Of a stretch of DNA of 64,000 bases, positions 46,040 to 57,845 are shown piece by piece. The DNA comes from Sipunculus nudus (Eukaryota > Annelida > Sipuncula > Golfingiida > Sipunculidae), in contig CM049320.1 in the NCBI GenBank assembly GCA_026874595.1, positions 44,342,714 through 44,406,713 of the forward strand. Reading direction: 5' to 3'. The notes beneath the pieces were generated by a model. It was not told where the DNA came from. It searched no databases and saw nothing but the letters and a program-made list of their open reading frames with translations. How positions within the stretch are numbered: position 1 is the first letter of the stretch; every line of letters begins with the position of its first letter. The position numbers were made by a program, and so were the translations under genes.

Positions 46040-48468
46040 AGCTCAGCTGACTTTCAGTCATGCTGGGCTATAGCGATGGGTCTTTGTCCGTCGTCCTTCC
46101 GTCTGTCCGTCCGGCCGGCCGTCCGTCCGTTAGCAGGGCACAAATCGTAACCGTAGGGGCTAGGGCCATGAACCCTATGCAGTCTTAGAGGTTATAAAAA
46201 GATCTCCTTGCAAAGCTGAAATTAGGTCACTGCGACCTATATTCTCGAAGTTATGGGGTGTGTTTGCACCCCCCAGAAATAACTCTTTGAGACAAAATTT
46301 TCATCCAAAACCTTCCATCTTTCACATACAGCTCACCTACCAACAGGGGAAGAACCATAATTTTTTTTAGGTCAAAAGGTCAAAGGTCAAGGTCACAGGA
46401 GCCTCTTCTTTGAAAAGCCTGTGGATGCTTTTTAAGCCAACCCTTTCATCCCAATTCTTTGATCTTTCACATATAGCTAACCTACTAAGTTGGAGAAGAA
46501 TCCTATAGATTTTGAGGTAACAAGGTCAAAGGTCAGGGTCACAGGATCCACTTCTTTGAAAAGGTTGTGGACACATTTCAAGCTTGACTTTTCATTCCAA
46601 ACCTTCCAGCACTGATATCGCTTCTCTGCCAACAGGGGAAAAGACCTGTTGATTTTGAGGTCAAAGGTCAAGTTCACAGCACCCACTTCTTGCGTGGTGT
46701 CATTTTTAGGCAAACTTTTCAATCTGTACCTTCCATCTGTCCTATATGGCTTACCTACCAATAAGGGAAGAAGCCTATTGATGTTGAGGTCAAAAAGTCA
46801 AAGGTCAAGGTCACAATATTCAATTGTTCTAAATGCTTGTGAGCATATTTCAAGTGTAACTGTTCAACCCAAACCTTCAGTCTTTCACATATGCCACATC
46901 TATGCATCTCTCAGTTTGACTCAAACTTCATATTTATGGGTCTTTTTGCTTGAATAAATAACTTATTGATTTTGGGGTCAGCAGGTTAAAGGTTGCAGGT
47001 CAAAGTTATTCACCCATTGGTTGCCAAGTAATTACACCAGATTTAAGTAGTTAGTAGTTACCCATCATTGAGAAAGAATCCAGTTGATATATGGGCAAAA
47101 GGCCAAGGTCATAGGTCAGCGATGTTCACAATTACTTATTTTATAGACCATCTCTATTTTTCTTGTATATATAACCATCCCACTCCAGCTGGTACATCTC
47201 CCTGTGTGGCTGTAATTGTGAGTGACACTGGTGACATATGACTCCCTTTTGTATCAGCCTATTAAGTGATAAGGCTCAGTGATAGGTACCTCGTTACTTC
47301 ATAACAAAAACCCTGTTGTCAGAATGGTTCAGCCAGGCATTAAGACTATGAGAGTATAGTATTAAGGTTTAGCTACTGATTTATAAGATGATGGGAACAT
47401 TTTGCAGTTTATTTTATGGAATCCTAGCAATAAACTTAGTTTCCTAGATATCTGAATATTTTAATATATATCACCACATATAAAAGCAAGTGTTTGTTCT
47501 CATAATATGTGGATGTGTACCTTGATTTAGGATGGCTTTTTGTTTTATTTCAAGACTCTCAGTCATGCTTTCTGCATTTCTTTTCTTTCAGGTTTGGCAG
47601 TTTACCTACCCTGCTGACCCCATTGAAAAGCAGAGTGATAATAAAAAATATTGGACTTACACTTTTTACAATTGCATATCTATAAATCTGATATGAGGGC
47701 CTGGACATGCCTTTTGAATTATTTTGGGCATTAATTACTGGATAATTTGCCCCAAGTTTGGTCTCTTATTGGAGAATGTGGGATATCAAATGTCATACTT
47801 GTCAGATATCCATTATGTCTGCCAGTTAGCCACCTTAGAAATTCTTTCTTCAGTGCAGTTTCAGTAATTTTTCTTTAATGTTTGGTCTGATTTAGAGAAT
47901 GTTTGTTGTTTGATTTCAGACATGTCAGAAGTCCAATATGGCCACCAGGCAACCATCTTTTAATTCCTTTTGATCATATTATCTCAAGAACTTATCTAAA
48001 GTGAATGCAGTTGGATGTATATTTAAATGTAATCTTGTAAAGGATTTGGTCAAATATTTCTGAATAAATATTACCATCATTTATAAAAGTGCAGTACAGT
48101 TGGCTTGTATTGAATAAAAATTCATACAGAAGCACCTGTTTCTCAATAATTCTTGCATGTATTTCCTTGATTTTTGCTATATATTTTGATCTTATATTTG
48201 CCCTTTGTGGTGTTCCTTTTGAGACTGACAGGTTTCAAGCAAGCTGTTGGAATAGTTTCTGATAGCTTAACAATCATGCATTTTCCTCAGACCATCAATT
48301 CACTCTGTTTTAACCAGACATAGGTGATATATATTTCTGTTGTCATAGAAAATTTTCAACAAATTGGCAAATTGGTTCTTCAAAATTTGACTGGAAGTTG
48401 TGAATCTCAGTCCATGATGTCACAGGTCATGCTTGGCAGCTGAGCGTCATGACCCATGGGTCACTTGT
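46040..48468 (+). mobile_element. Family E element copy 2 of a near-identical 2.4-kb pair
   Basis: It aligns throughout with 33115-35538, with scattered substitutions and short indels. Both ends are intact (AGCTCAGCTGACTTTCAGTC at the start; CAGCTGAGCGTCATGACCCA...CTTGT at the end). T's flank it on both sides. No shared long ORF, so non-autonomous. Confidence 0.88.
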
Positions 48469-50270
48469 TTAAAATTTTACTCAGACAAGTTCTGATTAAA
48501 GATGTCAGTATGTTTCACTTATGACATTAAGACTTGTGGCTGTATCATCTGTCACAAGACTATGTAAATAATCAAAATTTATATTACTGGTTCCATTTTT
48601 TCAGTCAATAAAATAAAACATGCCCATCTTTAGTTTGCTCCATGTATATCCTTTGGTATATCCTTATGTCTTATCCTTTGCTTATTTTTACCCATATAAT
48701 GGTTTCATAGCTGAGATTACTTTTAATTTTTTTTCTGATGTATTTTTTAAAAATAAAAATATTTGAAAATGATAAAAATCAGATCTTAGACAAGTTCTCA
48801 TTATGATTTCTGTAATATTAATAATTGTCATAAGTCTCTTGCTATTTCAAGTGTGTAGATTAATGTGAAAGTAGTCCAAACTGAATATTATAATTTTAAT
48901 TTTTAAATATAAATTAAAGCAAAAAAAAAACAGGTACTTATGATCATTATTTAAATTTGTGAACTTTTTATATTCTTGATTCTCAACAATTTTGGTTGAC
49001 TGAAACTGAATAAATACCATACATGGTGCAAATACTTGGCAAATGTATTTGAATAATAAATAATTAAAATTCTTATATTATTTGTGTTAGTGCTACTCGT
49101 GGATGGGATAACCTGAAATTATTAAATAACAGTTAACTCATTTGTAAAAAGCATAATGTTAATTGACTGATAATGGACTGTTTTTTTCTTTCAAATACTT
49201 CTACTGCAATGTAGATAAAGTTATATGGCCAAGTCAAAACCTGTGTTACACCATTTCCAAATGTAAATAATATAAATGACATCAGTCCTCTTCCCTAACT
49301 TCAAGGATATTATCAAAATCTTACAGTACTTGAATTAAAACACCATCAACTCATAATAGAGCTTATATTACCACACAAAACCAGCATATGCCTACCTCCT
49401 CTTCTAAATCATATTTTATGATCATATATAACAGCTGAGCACTGTGACCCATGGGTCTCTTGTTTTATTTTTTTTTTTCGTTTTACAACACAGTTACATT
49501 AGCCATAGGCTATTCTTACAGAATATATATAACATTAACAAAAGAAATGAGCACCCAGTCGAATTCAGCTTGGCATCATGGCCCATGGGCCACTTGTTAG
49601 TGACTGTGAAAAAATGCCATTTTAGTTCATTACACATATAACCCAGGCAGCATGCAAACTTAGAACAAAATCGGCCTAACCAGTTCTTAAAAACTGTTAC
49701 TCTCCTCTCATACAACCAGTATATACCAGTCTTGACCAGATTCAGACTTCCCATATGTCACATTTCATGTACGAAGGTGAAAGATCACCTATGAAATTAA
49801 ATTGAATTTGGTTTTCAGATGATAAATTCCTGTTGTGAATGTTGGCCCATAATGTCATACTAATCAGCTGAGCATCATGACCCAAGGGTCGCTTGTTTTT
49901 GTAAAATGTTCCATACCTTGTCTGTTTTGCTGTAGAAACAAAACCCCTAAAAAGCATCGCAGCTTATTTCCAGCAAAGTAATACTCTCCCTCATGTGAAT
50001 TCCATAATTTATGAGTTAAAAATGATACATGATAAAACGTCTGTGGCAATGCAACAATTCACTGTCAGCCTTGGCTAGTGATCTTCAAACAGATGCATGT
50101 GACTGTGCAAGGAGATAAGGTCACATGTTATATTTGCATGTGGAATATTTAAGCCACACTATTTAGTTGCTAACTACATCAAATATAAAAAAGTGGACAA
50201 CAGGGATGTTAAACAATATGTAGTGTACCAGAAGTGTATCTTACTGATACTGTTTTATTTTTGTTTACAG
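48469..50270 (+). other. AT-rich intron with several family E-type 3' ends
   Basis: Unique AT-rich sequence fills 48470-49430. Then come ends near 49432-49462 (GACCCATGGGTCTCTTGT), 49568-49597 (GGCCCATGGGCCACTTGT) and 49865-49898 (GACCCAAGGGTCGCTTGT). In the first two the hairpin stem is kept, the second through a paired change. The exon (g) acceptor closes the intron. Confidence 0.5.
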
Positions 50271-50855
50271 AGTGATTTAGATTTCGGATCATCTCTTATG
50301 GATGATATCATGAAAGCATTTGATTCAAAGAAAGATGATTCAGAGACTGAAACTCCTGACAAAGAAACTGACCATGCACCAAGTGATGAGGCAAAAGATA
50401 AATGGGAGCTGGATGTAGAAACACCTGAACAGCAAAAACCATCTGAGTCATTCATACCCTCCTCAGATATAGACGGTCAGTTTTCTACATCACTTGCTTC
50501 ACCTGAAGTCTTGACACCGCTGTCTAGTTCTGACAACAGCAGCTTTTGTGCTTCAGGATACACTGCGCACACTACAGCCATGACATACACAGCAGAACCA
50601 GCGTCACCATCCCCACCTCCTGTCAGCAGGAAACCAGAGAGGTTTGTCCGAAGACAGGATGTTGATGACGATAATATCATAAACGGCATTTCAGCTTTAT
50701 CTGTAACCGGTCAGTCTCCAGTGTCTACAGGTCTACAGGATTTTCATTTTGAACAAAGCACAGAGAGGGAAAGTACAGAGGCCTCGGGTCTGTCAAGTCG
50801 AGAAATGTCACCCGAGAAAGAAAGTGAGGGCAGGAAGAAAAGCAGGCTCAAACTG
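50271..50855 (+). CDS. TNK2: ACK exon (g): long Ser/Thr/Pro/acid-rich tail exon
   Basis: The largest exon here: 585 nt, 195 codons, phase 0 at both ends, acceptor TTTGTTTACAG and a weak donor GTTTGT. It begins SDLDFGSSLMDDIMKAFDSK, continues with an acidic KDDSETETPDKETD region, a serine-rich middle, a proline-rich stretch PASPSPPPVSRKPERFVRRQ (candidate SH3-binding site) and ends SSREMSPEKESEGRKKSR-LKL. LDFG resembles the clathrin-box-like LIDFG of vertebrate ACK1 (weak similarity, inference). There is an ATG in the same frame at 50193, but 50193-50270 is intron. If the weak donor is skipped, the frame runs 12 more codons to TAA at 50889-50891. Confidence 0.88.
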
Positions 50856-51110
50856 GTTTGTGTTACATATCTCTGTTTCATCATCCTTTAAATGCAGGGG
50901 GTTTTAACTACTCCGTCATCTTGTCACCTGACTCTCCTCTGTAAAAAATTGATTGCCATCTCACAAATCCAATGTCAATGTGAATACATGTTTATTGTCT
51001 CATTACTGTGCTCTCTGGACTTAAAGCGCTTTCAAAATATATTTATTATCTGCTCATTTAAATATTTATGTCATCTCATCACTAAACTCTCAGGTTAAAT
51101 TTGATGATTT

Positions 51111-52050
51111 TCTCCCCAGTCTGTTTATTGTCTCACCAGTCCACTCTGAATGTAAAGCTGCATGTTTATTGTCTCCCCAGTCCTCTGTCAGTGTAAAACT
51201 GTTTATTGTCTCACCAGTCCACTGTTAGTATAAAGCTGTTTATTGTCTCACCAGTCCACTCTGAATGTAAAGCTGTTTATTGTCTCACCAGTCCACTCTG
51301 AATGTAAAGCTGTTTATTGTCTCCCCAGTCCTCTGTCAGTGTAAAACTGTTTATTGTCTCACCAGTCCACTCTGATTGTAAAGCTGTTTATTGTCTCCCC
51401 AGTCCTCTGTCAGTGTAAAACTGTTTATTGTCTCACCAGTCCACTGTTAGTATAAAACTGTTTATTGTCTCACCAGTCCACTCTGAATGTAAAGCTGTTT
51501 ATTGTCTCACCAGTCCACTCTGAATGTAAAGCTGTTTATTGTCTCCCCAGTCCTCTGTCAGTGTAAAACTGTTTATTGTCTCACCAGTCCACTCTGAATG
51601 TAAAGCTGTTTATTGTCTCCCCAGTCCTCTGTCAGTGTAAAACTGTTTATTGTCTCACCAGTCCACTGTTAGTATAAAGCTGTTTATTGTCTCACCAGTC
51701 CACTCTGTGTGTGAAGCTGTTTATTGTCTCATCAGTCCACTTTGAATGTAAAGCTGTTTATCGTCTCACCAGTCCACTCTGTGTGTGAAGCTGTTTATTG
51801 TCTCCCCAGTCCTCTGTCAGTGTAAAACTGTTTATTGTCTCACCAGTCCACTCTGAATGTAAAGCTGTTTATTGTCTCCCCAGTTCTCTGTCAGTGTAAA
51901 ACTGTTTATTGTCTCACCAGTCCACTGTTAGTATAAAGCTGTTTATTGTCTCACCAGTCCACTCTGTGTGTGAAGCTGTTTATTGTCTCATCAGTCCACT
52001 TTGAATGTAAAGCTGTTTATTGTCTCACCAGTCCACTCTTAATTTAAAAC
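51111..52050 (+). repeat. 37-bp minisatellite carrying acceptor-like motifs
   Basis: There are about 25 units of 37 bp of two kinds: TTTATTGTCTCACCAGTCCA with CTCTGAATGTAAAGCTG, and TTTATTGTCTCCCCAGTCCT with CTGTCAGTGTAAAACTG. The two kinds alternate in blocks, giving higher-order structure. Degenerate units reach back to about 50985. TTGTCTCCCCAG resembles a strong 3' splice site. The array begins about 256 bp after exon (g). Confidence 0.93.
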
Positions 52051-52207
52051 TATTTAGCAAATCTGTGAGCTAATGCAATGGTGTGGCATCATCCATCATG
52101 CAAACATTAACCCAATCTATCTCAAAAACGGCAGGAACTAGCACCAAATTTTATGCAGAAAAACTGAGTTGTCTAAAATACTTTGTCAGATTGAGCTTAT
52201 AATTTTA
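52051..52207 (+). repeat. Family I fragment
   Basis: 'CTGTGAGCTAATGCAATGGT' through 'TATCTCAAAAACGGCAGG' matches 3488, 28806 and 31305. Confidence 0.5.
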
Positions 52208-54733
52208 ATGCCCCCGCCACAAAGTGGCAGGGGCATATATATAGTTTTACCCATGTCCGTCATTCCGCATTTCCGTCATTGTGTCCTTCCATGATTCCGA
52301 AATCAAACAGTTGTACAGACTTTTTTTCGCAATGCCTGCAGATATTTGCCTGGTTTTTGGTGTGTGAGCAGATAATGACCAGTTACAGATCAAGTTCACA
52401 TTTTGTCCGGGTTTACTTCCTTTTGACCTTTTAACGGCTCCTAAACAGAGAAAATTTCATGAAAAATAGAAATTTTCATGACAAATGCACATGTACCATG
52501 TACAGCTTTTTTTTTCACAATGCTTGCAGATATTGGCCTACTTTTTGGTGTGTGGGTGCATAATGACCACTTACAGATTGAGTTCACATTTTGTCTCAGT
52601 TGACCTACTTTTGTCCATATGACGGCTTCTGCACATAGATAATTTCAAGAAAATTTTTAATTTTCATGATAAATGCACATTTACAGACTTTTTATCACAG
52701 TGCCTGCAGATATTAGCCTGATTTTTGGTGTGTAGGCAGATTATGACCAGTTACAGATAAAATTTGCATTTTGTCCCAGTTGACATACTTTTGCTGTATG
52801 ACAGCTCCTGAACATAAATAAATTTCATGAAAAATAGAACTTTTCATGGTAATTGCAAATGTACAGCCTTTTTAGCTCAGCTGACTATAAGTCATCTGAG
52901 CTATAGTCGTGGTCCATTGTCTGTCGTCTGTCCGTCCGTCTGTCTGTCTGTCCGTAGATGTGGCACGTTTTGAAACTGTAAGACCTAGGAATCCAAAATT
53001 CGGCATAATGTTAGATGTCCCCAAGATCTCCTACCAAGCTGAAAACTGGGTTTTGCGACTTTGTTCCTTTGAGAAATTAAGGAAAAACCTCAATTTTTTT
53101 ATTAAAAACCTGTTTTCACACTTCAGAACTGCCTAATATCAGAATCACACATCTGTTTTTCCTCATATTTACCATAAATATTCCTCTATATAGTTCCTAT
53201 GTACATGCCAGAAATAAGGTCTGTGTTATATAATTTAAAAAAGTTATGGGCTCAAACATTATGCATTTTGTAAAAAATCAGGAAAGATATTTGATTGCTT
53301 AACACAAAACATGTTAAAGCTAAGGACTTTTTTCCAGTAATATAACTTTAATTTATCAAAATTAAATTGTATACCCAAAATTAGATCAAAATCTTTTAAA
53401 TTTTTTAAAATATTAGCAATAATAAAAAATTGGTCCTTAAATTTTGCCCAACTTTGGCAACGGCAAGTTTTTTTCCTGTAAGTACTGTGGATTTAATTTT
53501 CACAGCATGTGCACATAAGGATTTAATCTGTTAAAATCTGAAATTTGAAAATAAAAGCTGCAAAATTAGGCTAGTTATTGAATTTTTTTTGGAGGCTCTT
53601 GTTGTATTCCCTTACATTGTCAAGCAGTCCACTTTGGTCACTGTAGGTCATTCAGTGCAGCTCTCTGTGCTCCCCAGGCTGTTGGCATAATGTCATGCAA
53701 TCCCATCACTAAGGCAAGCCCTCTCTCCACTGAGTTGAGCTTGATCAGGCTGTCTGCAGTTAATACAATACCACAGGGAGCCTTTTCCTCTCCCTCCCCC
53801 CCCCCACCCCATTCTGTTGACAGACCTGTACTATGAACTAGATGAATCTTAAAATAACTAGATGAATCTTATAATTTTAATGTTAAATAAATTCTTTAAT
53901 ATTCAAATGTGATAAAATATTAAGATCTAATGTAAGTGTTAACTGACAAGATTTAAGAAGATATAAATACTTTGTAGTATTTCATTCATATCTCTTAAAG
54001 TTGGCGGGGCCTAGGTGTGAATAACACTGTTAACTTAGTATTAAAATTAGGAAAATTGGTAAAACTTTGTGGGATTAATTTTTAATTCATATGGCCATAT
54101 ATTTAACTTTTGAAAACTTAATTACCTTCACACATTATTTGTTTATGAAATGTTACTTTTATATAACACTTACTGTAGGCCTATTTGTTCCCTTGGTGCA
54201 TCACTAAATGGTTTAGCTCATGTCCATTATTTTATAATTTACAGAGTTTACATTTTAGCAGGGCCATTTTCTCATAGCTTTTCTAATGATAATATACATG
54301 AAAAACCAAAAGAAATAAAAATATTTTGCAGTTACTAATATTTTCCAAAATTCAGCTGAGCAATGTGACTCATGGGTCCCTTGTTTTGGTAATGCCTGCA
54401 GATATCAGCCTGATTTTTGGTGTGTGGCTTGATCATGACCAGTTAAAGATCAAATTGCGTTTTGTCCCGTATGACGCCCAAAGAACAGAAAATATCATGC
54501 AAATAGAAATTTTCATGATAAATTCACATGTACAGACTTTTTTTCGCAGTGCTTGCAGATATTGACCTGATTTATTGTACCTCACCAGATCATGACCAGT
54601 GGCAGATCAAGTTTGGGTTTTGTTGCGGTTCACTTACTTTTGACCATATGACGGCTCCTGAACATAGAAAATTTTACAAACTTTAACAAAAATTTCTAAT
54701 GCCGGGACATTCATGTCATTCTGACACACCTAG
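52208..54733 (+). mobile_element. Family D element with nested family E element
   Basis: The 5' hairpin is GCCCCCGCCAC, AAA, GTGGCAGGGGC (52210-52234). The body of about 190-bp units is interrupted at a T-run by the family E element 52874-54384 and resumes TTTGGTAATGCCTGCAGATA. The 3' end is TGTCATTCTGACA (54714-54726), then CTAG (54730-54733), TT. Confidence 0.75.
52874..54384 (+). mobile_element. Family E element nested in family D
   Basis: AGCTCAGCTGAC, TATAA, GTCATCTGAGCT at the 5' end is followed by GTCCGTCCGTCTGTCTGTC. The 3' end is CAGCTGAGCAATGTGACTCA...CCCTTGT. The host reads TACAGCCTTTT before and TTTGGTAATGCCTGCAG after. Intact family D units read TACAGACTTTTTTTCGCAAT, so only T's flank the insertion. 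Confidence 0.8.
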
Positions 54734-54904
54734 TTATGAAATGTATCCCTTCATATAACACCTAGGCCCATATAAATCTTATTGCATCATAATATGGTTT
54801 CAGGCCATAAGTTTCATTTATTACACAGTGCAAATGCGATTTATACCTAATTTGCACGTTTTAACATGTTTATTAAATTTTGTTAATGCTCATTGTGTCC
54901 CCCA

Positions 54905-55735
54905 AAATGAAGTTCGTTTCTGGAGAACTCCTCTGAGACTACTGGACGGATTTTTCCGAAACTTACACCAATTATCGGGTCACATGTGAACTGGTGCCTA
55001 ACCAATTGGCCTTGACCTCTGACTGTTCCTCTCTGCCCTGCATCCATTTGTGCATCTGTTTCCACACATAAACCCACATATCTCGGGAACCGTTTGACCG
55101 ATCAGGAAAAAAAATTTGTACAAATGTAGCCTTGGATGGCATACACAAAAATGGTGGTGCCACCTGCAGCCATTTTTGCACAGCGTCCATCTGTTTGTCT
55201 GCCTTGGGTTAAAATCACTCATATCTCTGCAGTGGTTTGACTTTTCAACTTGAAATTTTGCATGTGTATACATCCCGCATAGCTTTCTTAATTTTAAGAC
55301 AGGTGACGCCACCTACATTCACGTTCATGCTGTAAACATATATGCTTATATCTCCGGACTCGTTCAACCAATCAGGAAAAAAATTTACACAAATGTAGCC
55401 CTTGGATAGCTTTATAACATACACAAAAATGGTGGCACCACCTGCATCCATTTTTGCACAGCGTCCATCTGTTTGTCTGCTGTGGGATAAAATCACTCAT
55501 ATTTTTGCAGTGGTTTGACTTTTCAATTTGCATGTGTATACATCATGGATAGTTTCTCGTTCAAATAACAGGTGGCGCCACCTACAATCAAGTTTATGTG
55601 GCAGACATCCATTCTAATATGTAACACATGTAACTCTATTTCCCCTTGCCACTCAATCCATGCCTCAATTAACCCGTCCTACTTAACCCCCTACCTATTT
55701 TTGCGGATACTCGTAGTTGCTTGTCGACTACCCAT
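54905..55735 (+). mobile_element. Family B element
   Basis: It starts near AAGTTCGTTTCTGGAGAACT. Units with 'CATACACAAAAATGGTGG' follow and a GGTGGCGCCACC lies at 55571. It ends GTAGTTGCTTGTCGACTAC, CCATATT then T's; the CTAG has decayed. Confidence 0.62.
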
Positions 55736-57845
55736 ATTTTTTTTTATTTTTTTTTTAAACAGCATTTTATTTCAGTATATAAATTAATGTTTATTATTAT
55801 ACTTTAGCTCATGTCCATTATCGTATAATTTACAGGGTTTCATTTTAGCAGGGCCATTTCCTCTTAGTTTTTTTCAAATGCTAATATGCATGAAAAACCA
55901 AACAAAATAAGTATATTTTGCTTTTGCTAAAATTTTCCAAAATTCAGCTGATTGACATGACCCATGGGTTCCTTGTTGAATATTTAATAATCATGAATCA
56001 ATTTTATTTCATGTAAGCAATGTTGAATTAAATTATATGTCATGTATGTATATGCTGAGGTGTTGTAACTCCCAACATCCCCCTCCCCCATGCATTAAAT
56101 TAAATGTGTATCATTATGCTTCTGCATTATACTGTAATTTACATAGTTTTGTAAGTTCCCATTGGATATATAAACATGCCTTTTACAGTTACTTAGATGA
56201 GATACTGAAACTATTACAAATACATGTATGTGGTCATGAGAGGCTCTTGCATCTTTTATGTAGTCCATGTAAGTGCACATTCAACACAACCACAAGGATT
56301 TTATACAAATATATCCAGAATCAATTTCAGTTGAGTGCCATGACTCACAGGTCCCTTGTTAAAGAGACATACAGCCAGCAGGAACATGTATACATTTTTA
56401 AGGCCAGGTCAGTCAGGGCATCTCATGATTGACGCGTGTTGTGACTCCTCAGTGCACATGGCCCCACATGCTGTGCTTATTTGACACCTTTGATTTCACC
56501 TGGTCCATTGTTTTTAACCCTCTTTTACAGGAGTAAGCAAACAGTTTCAAAGCAATATTTTGGCAGGTACTGATTTATTTAAAAAGTATGAAGCTTTTTT
56601 TGTGTTAATTCAACATGCTTTATAGGTGATTGGGTCCCTTTAAAAATTCAGTAATTGTGAATGAACTTTTTTTTTCCTGTAAGCACTGTTAAATTAATTT
56701 TCATATTTTTTATGTATATACAGCAATGTTCTAACTCCCATCATTCGAATCCCCAAGCCCCCCCCCCCCCCCCCCCAAGTCCATGTATTTGTGGACTTTG
56801 GATGTTAGTTGTAATGTGACTGTATAATTTTTTTTTTTAATTTGGTATTAAAAAAAAGAATCTAATACAGGATATCGCTAATACAAATACTCTTGTGTGT
56901 GGAGGCAGTAAATGACTGTCTGCTTGAAAAACTGCAGGCAAACAACTAGTGCCCCCTAGCATCCAGCCTGACCAGCCCATTCATTCAACACAGCAGTGTT
57001 GACATGGGACTTAGTGTTTTTAATTGGTGATCATCCTGGTGCTTATAATTTATCATAATTATTATGCTGTGTTAAAACATATTACAGAAACATGAAAAGA
57101 CATCAGAAATTGCTGCATTAATCGGCAAAGTTTGCATTATAATTTGATCTTAAATCAACTGCCTTGTAGGATAACATAAGGGAACGTTCACAGGGTGTTT
57201 CAGTCATTGATAAACGTCAAATTTTTCAAGTTTCCTTGAATTTGTCGTACGTTCTGGTACTAAACAATTTTAACCAATTGTATTTATTCAATGAATATAT
57301 ATATTAATAAGAGTCTGTAGTGTATATAAGCTAACAAAATGGGGACCGTCAGTTTTGTCCATGATAATGAGTGTCCGGCTGAATCATGCTTGCCTGCACA
57401 TACAGGTTTCCTGCTGCGCCAGCTAGTAGTTTTTCTCCTCCATGTACACGAGAAGCTGCATGAGCAATATCCCTTATTGGACAAAGGTGTAAACTGCTGA
57501 ACTGCTGAAGTTAGGTATATTGTGACTGTATAAAAATTTTTTTTAAATTTGGTATGAAAAAAAATCTAATTGGACAAAGGTGTTAACTGCTGAAATGTCA
57601 ACAGCTTATCAAAAAGCCAACCAATGATCGTGGTAATAGTATAGGTCTTATGTTCACAAACTGCTCACATGCTTCAGTTTCAACTTTAGGAAACACATGG
57701 TCAGATCACAGAATTTTATTTGCTGCGATTTCTTACTCATCAAGACAAACCAATCTTCATCTTCATCTCCATTTGATATTATTTTAGATTTTTATCTTCA
57801 AGGTCAACTTCAGCTGAGCACAGTGACCCATGGGTCCCTTGTTTA
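55736..57845 (+). mobile_element. Family H and E-end fragments
   Basis: There are repeated 'TGTTGTAACTCCCA' heads (about 56061 and 56728, the latter with a 19-C run at 56758-56776) and E-type ends at 55945-55976, about 56330-56361 and 57812-57843. Between them is unremarkable AT-rich sequence (56360-56700, 56780-57540). No coding is supported. Confidence 0.45.

Noticed and set aside
50193-50270. ATG at 50193 as the start of a separate 232-codon gene
   Set aside because: 50193-50270 is intron with an acceptor at 50270; the exon joins in phase with 42294-42426, and no promoter or separate gene context exists.
57284-57484. 66-codon minus-strand Cys/Ser-rich frame
   Set aside because: No signal peptide, domain or splice context; unremarkable intron sequence.
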